Below are positions 23,464 to 34,600 of a stretch of 64,000 bases of DNA, piece after piece. The first letter of the stretch is position 1; every line of letters starts with the position of its first letter. The notes beneath the pieces were generated by a model. The model did no database searches. It saw only the letters and a program-made list of their open reading frames with translations, and was not told the origin of the DNA. Source of the DNA: Xestospongia bergquistia (lineage: Eukaryota; Porifera; Demospongiae; Haplosclerida; Petrosiidae); the NCBI GenBank assembly GCA_963965975.1, contig OZ014411.1, forward strand, positions 17,202,446 to 17,266,445. Reading direction: 5' to 3'. A program made the position numbers and the translations under genes.

Positions 23464-26400
23464 TCATGGCGCTGGCGCCGTTTCAGGGGTGGCCTGTTCT
23501 TTGTTCTTCATTGTTTTTGGTTCATGTGTTGGAGGAAGCATTTGCGATGGAGGACTCATTTCTCTCCCCACTGTGAACGATTCTTGGTGGAAGAGGCTCA
23601 GGTGAGAGTGACTGCTCAATGACTGTAGGGGAATCATTTCTACTGTCTCGTCCTTTTTTTCGTCCTCTGTTTCCGAAAGGGGATTGCCTGGATGAGGGCC
23701 GGGACGTCTCTTTTGGCATGTCGTAGGCGAGTATGTCTCCCTGGAAAATGTTATGCTTGGCAGATGGCTTTGTTCCTTTATATAGAGATGAGACTCTTCA
23801 TATTGCTTTTTTGAGTGATCTTGTGAGCTTTTGTCCTCATCTTCTTCTCCGTCGTGGACTTCTGCTTCTATCGTCATCTCATGATGATGAGGATAGGTCG
23901 TGCCATTGTCTGTAGTCATTCCTCCCATCATATCTTGAATTTGGGCTGCTTCCTCTGATGTCATCTGCATATGTTGGTTCTGGGGAAGGAGTGGGGGAGG
24001 ATTTGTCCCCATCCTCGAATATAGGTCCTTGTTCCACCAATTGACGTCTTGTTGATGTTCGTAATCTGCGTCCAGTTGAGCTGTGTGTTTGTTGACTTGT
24101 TCTACAAGGCGTTCCTGACCTGCTGTGACTGCTCTCATATCTTTTTCCATGGGTCTTAGAAACTCTTTGCTCAATTTCCTTTCTTCCACTTTTTTTATTT
24201 CCACTACTGTATCCCCAAAACTGTTTGTGATCTCTCTTGTAATCTCTGGAGCCATAATGTTTTTGAGGTACGTCATCATCTCCTTCAGTACTAACATCCT
24301 CTCATCTTCCTTGGCTAGATCTTCTTGTTTTCCTCCTTGACTTTGGCTAGTTCCGACTTGAGATGTTTCTCCTCCACCATTATACCTCTCACTGTTGTCA
24401 GTGTCTTCTCCTCTTTGTTCATCAAGTCCATGTATTCCCTCTTGAGATGATCCATCTTTTCGTACATTTTCTCCATCGACTTTGCCAGGGATTGCCTCAT
24501 CGTTCGTTCTGCTTCCAGTTCCTCCTCCAACACTGTCACTTTCCCAGATTCCTTCTTCAGATTCACTGCCAGTTATATTTCATTCCTCTCTAGCATGTGA
24601 AGTCATTCCATTATTCCTGTCAGAGTATTTTCTGGATTCTCTGCTTTCATCAGAATTTTGATTTGATCCTCCATCACTGCTATTTTCTCCTTGAGAACGT
24701 CTTGTATTTCCACTATCTTGTCCATCACTTCCTCCTGCTTTTGTTCTTTTTTTCGGAGGAGAACCTGTTGCTCCATGAAATTGGGGAATTGTGTATTCTT
24801 CAATGTTTCCACAGTGTCTTGCAGCTGGTTCACTTTGTCCCTCAAAATAGACATCCTTTCCATGAGAGATCCGTTCACCATTGGATCGTCCGAGTAATCT
24901 CCCACCTCCTTTATGAGCATCGACACGAGACAATCTAACGATATAATTCTTTTGGCCTGGCTTTCTACATTTGACTGTGTAGAGTTGGCCTGCTGGAGAG
25001 CTCGTTTCACATTGTCGCTTATCTCCTGGTACTCTGGATCCCAGTTGTCCCCGCACTCTTCCATCTGAAAGTCTTCGTTCCTCTTTATAAGGACTTTCAT
25101 TTCCGTGCATGATTCCTCCAAAGTACTTATCTCTGACAGCTGGGTTTCTTTCGTCTCCTCTAATTTGCTCAGTCGAACTTGAATTGATGCAAAGTAAGTT
25201 TCCACACTTTTCACATCTTTGGCCAATTTTAATTGTTCTTGGTGAAACCTCGAATTGCTCTTTAAAATGTTGTCGATCCTCTTCTCTAACATTCTCACTG
25301 AAGTCAGAATGTCAGAAACTAGTCTTTCGAGACTCATCACTTAATCCCACTCGTCCATAAACTTCTTGTTCATGTTTGTCAGTTTTCTTAATTTTCTTCC
25401 ATTCCCATTTGAAAACCTTCCACTGACACCTGTGAAAAGGAACCAGCTAAAGTGTTAGTATAACTAATCCCTCTACCTTCAGAGAGGATATTGCCACAAA
25501 GTTCTTCTCTATCGAAGTCGTCACTTCGCTTATCTGTAAGTCCAGAGTCCCTACATTTTCCTGTAATAACAGATAAGATATAATTAAAATAAGATATAAT
25601 TAAATACACATTATACCTCATCCATTATTACCTCCACTGTCTTCAGGTTCTTGGCAAGTTCTTGGCAGGTTCTTGGCAAGTTCGTCCACAGTTGTCGATA
25701 GTTGTGGGAGAGATGGTACAAGAGGAATCACAGGAATATCCTTCTGATGACCACTTTGGAATTTCTCTAGGTTCGCTTGAATGTCTTTGACATTTGTATC
25801 CAAATCTTCCAACATTGTGTGATGATGTTCCTTGCAATCTTTTACACCTTTGTGGACTCGGGGGAGCAGATCTCGAACGGCTTGGTTTACTGAGCCAACA
25901 ACTCCACTCAGAGAGTTCAGACTCTTGAAAAGGAGTGAAACGGCTGCACTTTATCCCACCAAGTTTCACAGAATGTTCCGATGCAGTTTGGTAATGAACT
26001 TTCTGCACACCGTCTAAGCCATTCTTCAGCGACTTCAACTCTCTCTCTAATTCATTGGATCTCTTTGGAAATTCATCTTTGTGCAAACATGTCGCAGAGT
26101 ACTTCCTCGTCTGATAAAGAGTCTCGTCCATTTTCTTGTTCATTTGGGTTTCCAACTTCACTATCTGCAATTCGATCTGCGTAAGTTTGTCCTTGTTGTG
26201 CTTCACTACGACAATTGCTTCTGACACACGTCCATTGGTCTCCTCCAAATGGTCCTGAACTTTCTTGATCCATTCTTCGCAGATGACTACATCTCCACCA
26301 ATACTCTTCATCTCCTTGTACACGTCTCCCAGGCATACTTTCACACCTGCAACCCATATGCATACATCCACCACAATACGGTCGTCTCCTGGGCCATGTG

Positions 26401-26479
26401 GCAAACCTCCCTTTGTTAAGAGTTGCATGATTTGACTCTCCATTTGACTTCTCCATGCTGAATAGGTCAACTTGTGCAA
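23464..26479 (-). CDS. Element A part: long coiled-coil protein block
   Basis: Minus-strand open frames at 26479-25643, 25340-24603, 24566-24315 and 24297-23464 all show dense heptads (KRIDNILKSNSRFHQEQLKL, VSVLEEELEAERTMRQSLA-like runs) over about 3 kb. The last part turns Ser/Pro/His-rich. So long a coiled coil in a virus-like setting suggests a fibre, tail or scaffold protein, but it could also be a tether to host structures. No named family is recognised. Fossil, broken. Confidence 0.45.
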
Positions 26480-26682
26480 TTGTAACTCTTCAGTGACAGC
26501 GTTTATTGTTAACTAAACAAAACAGTTATTTTTCAAAAATAAATCATGATCACATAAGATACAAACATCACTAGTGAAAGTTACAAAAAATTTATGTCAT
26601 ACACTACAAGGTTTAGCTAAATAAAGTTGGTTCATAATGAACTAAACGAACATGTGTTCATAATGAACTAAACGAATGAGGT

Positions 26683-27252
26683 CTACTCATTTTCCACATC
26701 TTCTTCTTTGTACAAGCTTGCATAGGATTGCAAATCAACTTCATTTTGTATGGATTTGACTTCACGACATTCTTTACAAGGTTGTTTGTCATCATTGGTA
26801 TAATATACATGACAGGAAATACATCTATGATAAAGCTTTGTGTTTTTGGTAGTACATTCATGAGGCTTAAATCCAGCATTAATTAAACGACATTTGTTTG
26901 CACTACAAATTGATGAAGGGACTTCACAAAAAATGCGACCCTTACATACTAAACAATGTGTAGTGTACTTGTCACCATTTAGCCAAGTAAACAAACCTTG
27001 TTTGTTACGTAAAGCTTCAATCATTGTTTGTTGGGCACAATCATATTCTGCATTAATTTCTTGTAATGCTTGTGATATTGTAACATATTGTGGATCGTAA
27101 TGTACTCTAACAAAACCACTTACAAGTAAGTCCTCCTTCGTAATAGTTGAGGCAGAAGAGTCTTGATCGTGCTTGCAATCTGCTGATTTGTTCGTACTTG
27201 TTCCAGACGAATCGTTTACGATTGGGACACCAGTCTTTGAGTACTTTTGCAA
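26683..27252 (-). CDS. Element A part: Cys-rich zinc-binding protein, 189 aa
   Basis: An N-terminal polar region is followed by a Cys/His cluster: CLVCKGRIFC, CSANKC, HECTTKN, YHRCISCHVYYTND and CKEC, enough for two or three zinc sites (ribbon or treble-clef style). It lies near the right terminal promoter, in the mirror position of the Cys/His-rich 180 aa protein at the left end. A transcription or nucleic-acid-binding role is inference. Confidence 0.45.
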   Translation of the reverse strand: MQKYSKTGVPIVNDSSGTSTNKSADCKHDQDSSASTITKEDLLVSGFVRVHYDPQYVTISQALQEINAEYDCAQQTMIEALRNKQGLFTWLNGDKYTTHCLVCKGRIFCEVPSSICSANKCRLINAGFKPHECTTKNTKLYHRCISCHVYYTNDDKQPCKECREVKSIQNEVDLQSYASLYKEEDVENE

Positions 27253-27457
27253 AGAAACAGACCGTAGTGTTACCTTGGCCTTCTATAATGTATAAATATG
27301 AATATTATTAAATTATAAATTTACGAACCTGCTTGTCCTGCCAAGTAGTCAAGGGTAGTTTCTCCTCTTTCCCAAGACAGGGCTTCTTCAAAAGTAAAGG
27401 ACAATCCTCTGAACTGACTTTTGTTGTCGGTGAGGAACTGCACAAGGAACGTTTTTG

Positions 27458-27664
27458 TTAACCTGGTCGAGAGGAGATGGGTTCTTGTATCGAGGGATTC
27501 AAACTGAAAACAAGTGACCCGTCCATGGATTCAACGACAGGACGAATACCTGCTGGTGATTGATATTGCTTTGAACTTTCTGTAGACTCTTGACTGGCAG
27601 ACAAAGACTTCAACAAAGGACTTGGCGGAAGTTCTTGAGAGTCGCAAGGAGTCTGACTTAACAT
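27458..27664 (-). CDS. Element A part: first leftward frame, Ser/Gln/Pro-rich
   Basis: 68 codons, Ser/Pro-rich, directly behind the right-end promoter (minus-strand TATATAA at 27796-27790). It could be the first exon of the leftward gene block. No domain. Confidence 0.3.
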   Translation of the reverse strand: MLSQTPCDSQELPPSPLLKSLSASQESTESSKQYQSPAGIRPVVESMDGSLVFSLNPSIQEPISSRPG

Positions 27665-27789
27665 TGCAAGAAGTAAAATGAGAGTCTTAAAATTCTTGAC
27701 AATATTCTTGAGAACCTTTTGAGTCTTCTTTCCTTGAGTCCACTTCGAAGAGAAACTGTACTAACTGAAATTGCACCAAAACTGTACAC

Positions 27790-27796
27790 TTATATA
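27790..27796 (-). promoter_or_regulatory. TATA-like box for leftward genes
   Basis: TATATAA on the minus strand, 126 bp before the ATG at 27664, between the right terminal repeat and the leftward genes. Confidence 0.4.
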
Positions 27797-28058
27797 CTAT
27801 TTGGAGTATGTGGGTGGAATGGTAAGACCCTTCCAATTAAATCCATTATCCATATATAAAGTATGGTTGTGAATGTATGGAGTTTTGAATATAAGGATAG
27901 TTTAGTATAGGCTTTAGTACAATAAAGGTATACTTTTGTATAATACACTCATGAATATTTAATAGTACAGCTTATATTATAACTGTACAAACTATACTTT
28001 TATAAAACTGTACTTTAATACAATATACATAATAATTACATATTAATTATATGTAATC

Positions 28059-28203
28059 TGTACTTATTAGGTTTTATTTAGAGTACACTTATGAAATAAA
28101 CTGTACTAACTGTACTAGTGTATACCCAGGTCAATCCCCTGTCATAAGTACACTTTATAAAGGACTAGTACAGTTAGTTCACTTTATAGTAATTGTACCT
28201 CCC
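28059..28203 (-). repeat. Right terminal inverted repeat of element A
   Basis: Reverse complement of 14386-14526, with very few differences. It ends at the centre of the first palindrome (CCCGGG at 28201-28206). Confidence 0.85.
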
Positions 28204-28440
28204 GGGAGGTACAATTACTATAAAGTGAACTAACTGTACTAGTCCTTTATAAAGTGTACTAGTACAGTTAGTTCACTTTATAGTAATTGTACCTCCCGGG
28301 AGGTACAATTACTATAAAGTGAACTAACTGTACTAGTCCTTTATAAAGTGTACTAGTACAGTTAGTTCACTTTATAGTAATTGTACCTCACGGGAGGTAC
28401 AATTACTATAAAGTGAACTAACTGTACTAGTCCTTTATAA
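28150..28440. repeat. Palindromic joint between elements A and B
   Basis: Three palindrome centres spaced 94 bp apart (28201-28206 CCCGGG, 28295-28300 CCCGGG, 28389-28394 CACGGG), each flanked by GTAATTGTACCT and AGGTACAATTAC arms. Between centres lies another inverted repeat (AACTAACTGTACTAG / CTAGTACAGTTAGTT) around a TCCTTTATAAAGTGTA loop. The joint equals two element ends fused head to head, with the outer part repeated. Confidence 0.9.
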
Positions 28441-31400
28441 AGTGTACTTATGACAGAGGGGATTGACCTGGGTATACACTAGTACAGTTAGTACAGTTTA
28501 TTTCATAAGTGTACTCTAAATGAAACCTAATAAGTACATATTCAATAATACAATTTTATAGTAAACTGTAAAACTGTAATACAGTTTAAATTGTACTAAT
28601 GTAATTAAAAATGTATACATTTACTAGTGTGTGCCCACACATGTATGTGTACACATGTAGACGTAAATATGGAGTCTATATATGGATAAATATTTACACA
28701 TTTATGATCTTGACACCATATATGGATAAATATTTACATATTTATAATTTAGACACCATATATGGAAGTAGTAGTAATTAGTACAATTTTTTATAAATAC
28801 TGTATTACAGTTTGTTCACTTTTTTTCTAAATTGTATAATTTGAATTTGCATAATTCATTAGTACAGTTTACTTTCAGTACAGTTTACACTTTAAATGTA
28901 AACTGTATTATTTGGGTGTGGTATACATAAAATATGTCTACATTTTATCTATAAAAGGCCAATGTTTAGTTCACATATTCAGTCTTTTGAATCTATATTT
29001 CTTTCTTCCTTTAGGTTAGATAATATGGCTACTTCAGGGACTCAAGACAAGTCAAAGAATAATCCTCCATCAAGGAAACGTTGCAAGTATGAAGTCAAAC
29101 TTTGTGGCGTTGGTGGAGGACCAGATATGCCTGAAGAAATGGAAATGGCTCAAACTTCAATGATTGAAACGATTTCATGTCCAAAGAAAATTGCCAAATG
29201 GTATGAATGGTGGTGTGGTGTTGACAAATGGTTTTGTAAACAAGCTGTGAGGCATCCTGACCATATTGAAAATAGAGAAGAGAGTTGTACGTGGGAGTAT
29301 GCCTTAGAACAACAAAGTCAAAATATGTTTTTTATTAATGATGCTGTTACTTTCGCCATGTTTAGGGATGATATTAGTTTGAAAAAGCAATATTTGGGTA
29401 TGTACAGATCACGATTTCTTAGACGTAATTTAATTCATTATTTCTGGTGTTGCGGAAATAACGAAATGGTCAAGTTGTTATGTTCAGCTCGTTTATCTCC
29501 ATTAGATGTATATGAAGAAGCTTTTAAATTTGTTCCTAATTGTGCAGTTTAGTGAACTTATATTTCAGTTTAATACTGTATTTTCAAAAGTACTGTATAT
29601 TTTGAAATTGTAAAGTGTACTTAAGTACGCGTGTTTATTATTATAAAATTATAAAATAAGTGTTTTGCGAGAAATTAGTCATTAGTTACTATGAGTAGTA
29701 ACGCTCCTTTGGGCAAGAACGCAAGAGAGGTTGTTGAAAACGGTCAAGTCAGGGTTATTGTACTCACAAAAATGGCAAAGAGAGACAATTCATGAGAGAT
29801 ACATACACTAAAATGTTCAACAATCTCCGCGCGGGCAAGGCATCTTCGGGAGGGAGTAGCCAAGTCTCTTCCACAGTACCGAAGTCAAGTAGTCATCCCA
29901 AGGCGTCTAGTTGTAACTATGATGGAGGAGGGAGCAATAGAGAGAGGGAACATCAAAGCTTTAGAGCAGATCCTCCTCAACGATCCGGAGAGATTGATAA
30001 TTCTGTGGTTCGTACTCTCGAAGCTCTCACAAAGAAGGTATCTCAGCTTTCAGAATCCAAGAGCACAAGCAAAAATAAGGGAAATGCAAAATCTAGTTCT
30101 AAGTCTGGAGGGGGACACAGAAGTAGAACTACCAGAAGTAGAAGTCCGATCAGCAGAAAACCCAACCCAAAAGATATACCTCACTCCAACAGAGATACAG
30201 ACGTCATTGAAAACATACAAATGTATAAAGGATGAAGATCCTGTGCATACTCTTATTAACACTGCACCTGCACTTTTAGCAGATTTGGGTGTAATGGTTT
30301 CTGACAGAACTATTGAAACTTATATTCACGTTGTTGATGAAGAAGCTCGTGATCCAGCATATTGTATTGGCAATGATAAAGATGGCAATCCTCATTTGTA
30401 TCAAATCCACACTGACAAGTTTTTGATGGGTGAATTTAAGTTTCCAATAGACCATCCGGAAATAGAATTTACTACTGATTTTTGTCTCATTCCATACATA
30501 CAAGAAATGTCTGTACTTTTGGAGTAGAATTTAGAGTACGAAGTTAACCTTATCAATATGCATAATGCAATTAAGGAAGGTTACGTGCAACAATCATCAA
30601 CAATAACTGTGCAAGTTGCGGCCAAGGCTTTTTTTATGTCAGAACCACCAGATATGACACATTTTAAACCTTTGTTAAAGGTCGATGATGAGGAACCAAA
30701 GTATGAAGCAATGAAGGAAGAGAGTCCTTACAATGATCAAGGTTTCATGTTACATAAAGATCTTGAACCTGCTAATCCTGAAAAGATCATTGCAACTATT
30801 GAAACGATGCTTAGCAAAAGGATAGGTTTCATGTTACATAAAGATCTCGAACCTGCTAATCCTGAAAAGATCATTGCAACTATTGAAACGATGCTTAGCA
30901 AAAGGATAGGTTTCATGTTACATAAAGATCTCGAACCTGCTAATCCTGAAAAGATCCTTGCAACTATTGAAACAATGCTTAGCAAAAGGATATCATTTAA
31001 ACATTTTACAGTTGCAATGGATGCATTTGTGTATGAGACAATTGAACAAGATGATTGGAGAGAAGGTTACGAGAAAGGTCAAGGTGTTACTGTAACTCAC
31101 ATGCCTGACAATATTTATGGTTAATTTTGTCCAGATCAAACCATGCATGTTTTGGTTCACTATATGTACACAGTTATGTATTTGCCAAACATGGATGTAC
31201 CTTACGATCAAAGGTCATTACCAGAGGATGCTTCAGAAATTTTGGGTGCTTTAGGTATATCTTCTCCATTATCCTATAATTTGAAAATCTATTGGACACC
31301 AACATATTAGAATGATTTAGCTTTGGATAATAACTATTTCTTTGAATATTATGATTTGGAAGAGGATGACGATGGAGAGTTAATATACCCTGATCCTAAG

Positions 31401-31689
31401 GAAATGAAAGAAAACAACTTACCTGAATATAATATCTTGACGGATGAAAGTGATCAACCTGTGAACTTTGTTAAAAGTGATGTTTACACTTCTGCGTCTA
31501 GGTTTCTTCAAGCCCGTCAAATACATCGTAAGGGAGTTTATGCTGTTGTTCATCCAAAGTACAAGTATCCAATGAAACATAACGTAGTACATCATATAGC
31601 TGTTGATCCTGGACATAGAGAAGATGAGAAGCAATTAAAAGCTTTTGCAATGCATAAAGATCCATACTTTAGGAGGGAAAATTTATGTA
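28391..31689 (+). other. Element B plus arm: left end plus first gene parts
   Basis: Contains, in A's order, the terminal repeat, two CArG boxes, a TATA box (28950-28958), the Cys/His-rich first gene (open frame 29025-29552, or 28962 if an upstream ATG is used), the basic protein (about 29690-30230), the acidic protein and the first structural block (from about 30558). It differs from A and from the minus arm at scattered sites, so it is not a simple mirror image of either. Confidence 0.8.
30741..30992 (+). repeat. Three tandem copies of an 84 bp in-frame unit
   Basis: An 84 bp unit coding for 28 residues (GFMLHKDLEPANPEK then TIETMLSKRI) is present three times in a row in the plus arm of B, and once in A and in the minus arm of B. 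The copies are nearly identical, so the expansion is recent. Confidence 0.9.
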
Positions 31690-31691
31690 TC

Positions 31692-34600
31692 TCTTATCAG
31701 GAATCCATACAGCAATACCAAGTGCATTAGGTTGAATATTATATGTTTTGTCCAAAGTGCTAAAAGTCAATTTCCAAGTGTAACTTGTAGCAGCTGAATC
31801 ATAAGGAATTTTAATCATCACATAAAATTTTTTGTCATTGTCATTTCTTGTCGTTGCACCCCATAGACATTGATGACCTGTATCAACTGCTTTAATATCA
31901 TACAGTGGTGTAAAATCTGTTGAAGACCACAAACCTTGCAAGAGAAGTTGACCAGAATGAGATGGCCATTACCTTCAACAAAAGTAATATCATCTACTAT
32001 TCTAACATTTTCTAAGAGATCAAGTTTAAAAGGTAAACGTACATCAATTAATACATCTACGTTAACACGAACTTTGAAAGTACAACCTGATCCAACTTGT
32101 TTACAATCATTTGCATGGACTTCAAAATCAACATGCGTATACCAATCAAAATTGTTGATATTAATTGGTACAACTTGAGCAACATAATTATGAAAGTACA
32201 AAGTACCCGGTTGAGCTTTCTGAGAATCTTTGATTTGTTTGAAAAGTCTTGTTTGAACAACCGTATTTAACCAGAGTTCATTAGCCAATTTTTTGGGCAT
32301 TTCTTCTTGAAGTCTAGCAGCACCAATAATCTCTAAGGCTGCTGTTCTTTCTGGTGTTTTGTTCTGTTGCCATCCATGATCAGTTCTTCCATCAGTATCA
32401 GAATTTTGTAACCCGTACGTACATCACCATTTTCATTTCTTGATTCAGCTAAAATGCCTGCTACAAATAAATCTCTGTTGTTTGTGGCTCCGTTACCTGT
32501 ATTAAAAGCACTTTCACTCTTGAATGCAAAACCACCACCTGCTAAAATTGTAGGATCAGTACTACTGTAAGGTTTAGAAGATGGTACAGTTGGTAACGTT
32601 ATGTCATCTAATTTTGTTGAAGATTCATTTTGTAATAGTATGACTAGCCATAGGTAATGTCAAACCTAAATATGCATCATTATTAGTTTCCCCCCCTTCG
32701 TTACGTACGTAAGTGTAACTCCATACAAAGGCTTTGCTTGATCACCAACAGGATCAATAACTTCCATTATAGACGCACTAGGAGTAAGTTCCGATTGCAT
32801 AGCAAAACCCGTGACTTGAACCATAGAACCATCAAGCGCCCTTCCAACTTGAGGCTTAGACCCCATCAATGGTAAATTCATCTTTGTCAAAGTTTCATTT
32901 TCATGATGACCCAACATTTACTTGTTGCTTAATTTATGTCCACTCAGAAAACTGTAAGGATATAAAATACCATTATATTTAGGAACTAGGGATTTGTAAT
33001 ACTCAGATTTACTTTTCAGAAACATATTTGGAGTAGCAGCAAGAAGTCCTCCTGCAAGTTGTGCAAAGGGTAGAAATTGCTGTACAGTAGCACCTATTTC
33101 TCTGGCTGTGCTAAAAATGCCTCCAACAATATTGTTGAATGAAACTCCTAATGCAGTAACAGTCTGAGAATTACGATGTAAACCCAACCTACATTTATCT
33201 CCTCTACTTCTTGCATACACTTTACATAAATTTTCCCTCCTAAAGTATGGATCTTTATGCATTGCAAAAGCTTTTAATTGCTTCTCATCTTCTCTATGTC
33301 CAGGATCAACAGCTATATGATGTACTACGTTATGTTTCATTGGATACTTGTACTTTGGATGAACAACAGCATAAACTCCCTTACGATGTATTTGACGGGC
33401 TTGAAGAAACCTAGACGCAGAAGTGTAAACATCACTTTTAACAAAGTTCACAGGTTGATCACTTTCATCCGTCAAGATATTATATTCAGGTAAGTCGTTT
33501 TCTTTCATTTCCTTAGGATCAGGGTATCCATTGTCATCCTCTTCCAAATCATCATATTCAAAGAAATCGTTATCATCCAAAGCTAAATCATTCCAATATG
33601 TTGTTGTCCAATAGATTTTCAAATTATAGGATAATGGAGAAGATATACCTAAAGCACCCAAAAGTTCAGAAGTATCCTCTGGTAATGACCTTTGATCGTA
33701 AGGTACATCCATGTTTGGCAAATACATAACTGTGTACGTATAGTGAACCAAAACATGCATGGTTTGATCTGGACAAAAATAACCATAAATATTGTCAGGC
33801 ATGTGAGTTACAGTAACACCTTGACCTTTTTCGTAACCTTCTCTCCAATCATCTTGTTCAATTGTCTCATACACAAATGCATTCATTCCAACCTTCTGTT
33901 TAAATGATATCCTTTTGCTAAGCATCATTTCAATAGTTGCAATGATCTTTTCAGGATTAGCAGGTTCGAGATCTTTATGTAACATGAAACCATGATCATT
34001 GTAAGGACTCTCTTCCTTCATTGCTTCATACTTTGGTTCCTCATCATCGACCTTTAACAAAGGTTTAAAATGTGTCATATCTGGTGGTTCTGACATAAAA
34101 AAAGCCTTGGCCGCAACTTGCACAGTTATTGTTGATGATTGTTGCACGTAACCTTCCTTAATTGCATTATGCATATTGATAAGGTTAACTTCGTACTCTA
34201 AATTCTACTCCAAAAGTACAGACATTTCTTGTATATACGGAATGAGACAAAAATCAGTAGTAAATTCTATTTCCGGATGGTCTATTGGAAACTTAAATTC
34301 ACCCATCAAAAACTTGTCAGTGTGGATTTGATACAAATGAGGATTGCCATCTTTATCATTGCCAATACGATATGCTGGATCACGAGCTTCTTCATCAACA
34401 ATGTGAAGATAAGTTTCAATAGTTCTGTCAGAAACCATTACACCCAAATCTGCTAAAAGTGCAGGTGCAGTGTTAATAAGAGCATGCACAGGATCTTCAT
34501 CCTTTATAAGCTCCATAGGATCTTCATCATCTGGATCTTCTTTAAATCCATTCAGAACTACCTTAGAATGTTTATTAGCTGCAAGGAGATTTTTATGAAG

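Larger units (their letters stand above)
14386..28203. mobile_element. Virus-like element A, about 13.8 kb, unclassified linear virus fossil
   Basis: Bounded by about 142 bp inverted terminal repeats (14386-14526 and 28059-28203). Genes on the left run rightward (15008-22456) and genes on the right run leftward (27664-22585), meeting at opposed poly(A) signals. Parts include a basic Ser/Arg-rich protein, beta-rich candidate structural proteins, Pro-rich and acidic proteins, an SF3-type helicase, a long coiled-coil block and a Cys-rich zinc-binding protein. No DNA polymerase, integrase, transposase or packaging ATPase was recognised, which argues against a Polinton. The helicase, the ambisense layout and the palindromic joints point to a parvovirus- or bidnavirus-like linear genome with hairpin ends, but the length is far above parvoviruses. 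The fossil is broken, with perhaps ten or more breaks, and young. Confidence 0.6.

Noticed and set aside
24363-24938. Plus-strand frames inside the coiled-coil block
   Set aside because: Shadows of the minus-strand coiled-coil coding. Their Cys/His/Phe-rich products are typical of the reverse of Glu/Lys-rich codons.
14386-28203. Polinton/Maverick identity for element A
   Set aside because: Length fits the low end, but no protein-primed DNA polymerase, retroviral-type integrase, packaging ATPase or protease could be seen, and element copies are fused at palindromes instead of being flanked by target duplications.
28150-28440. CRISPR-like array or satellite
   Set aside because: The 94 bp periodicity comes from repeated terminal palindromes of the element itself. 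There are no variable spacers, and the host is eukaryotic.
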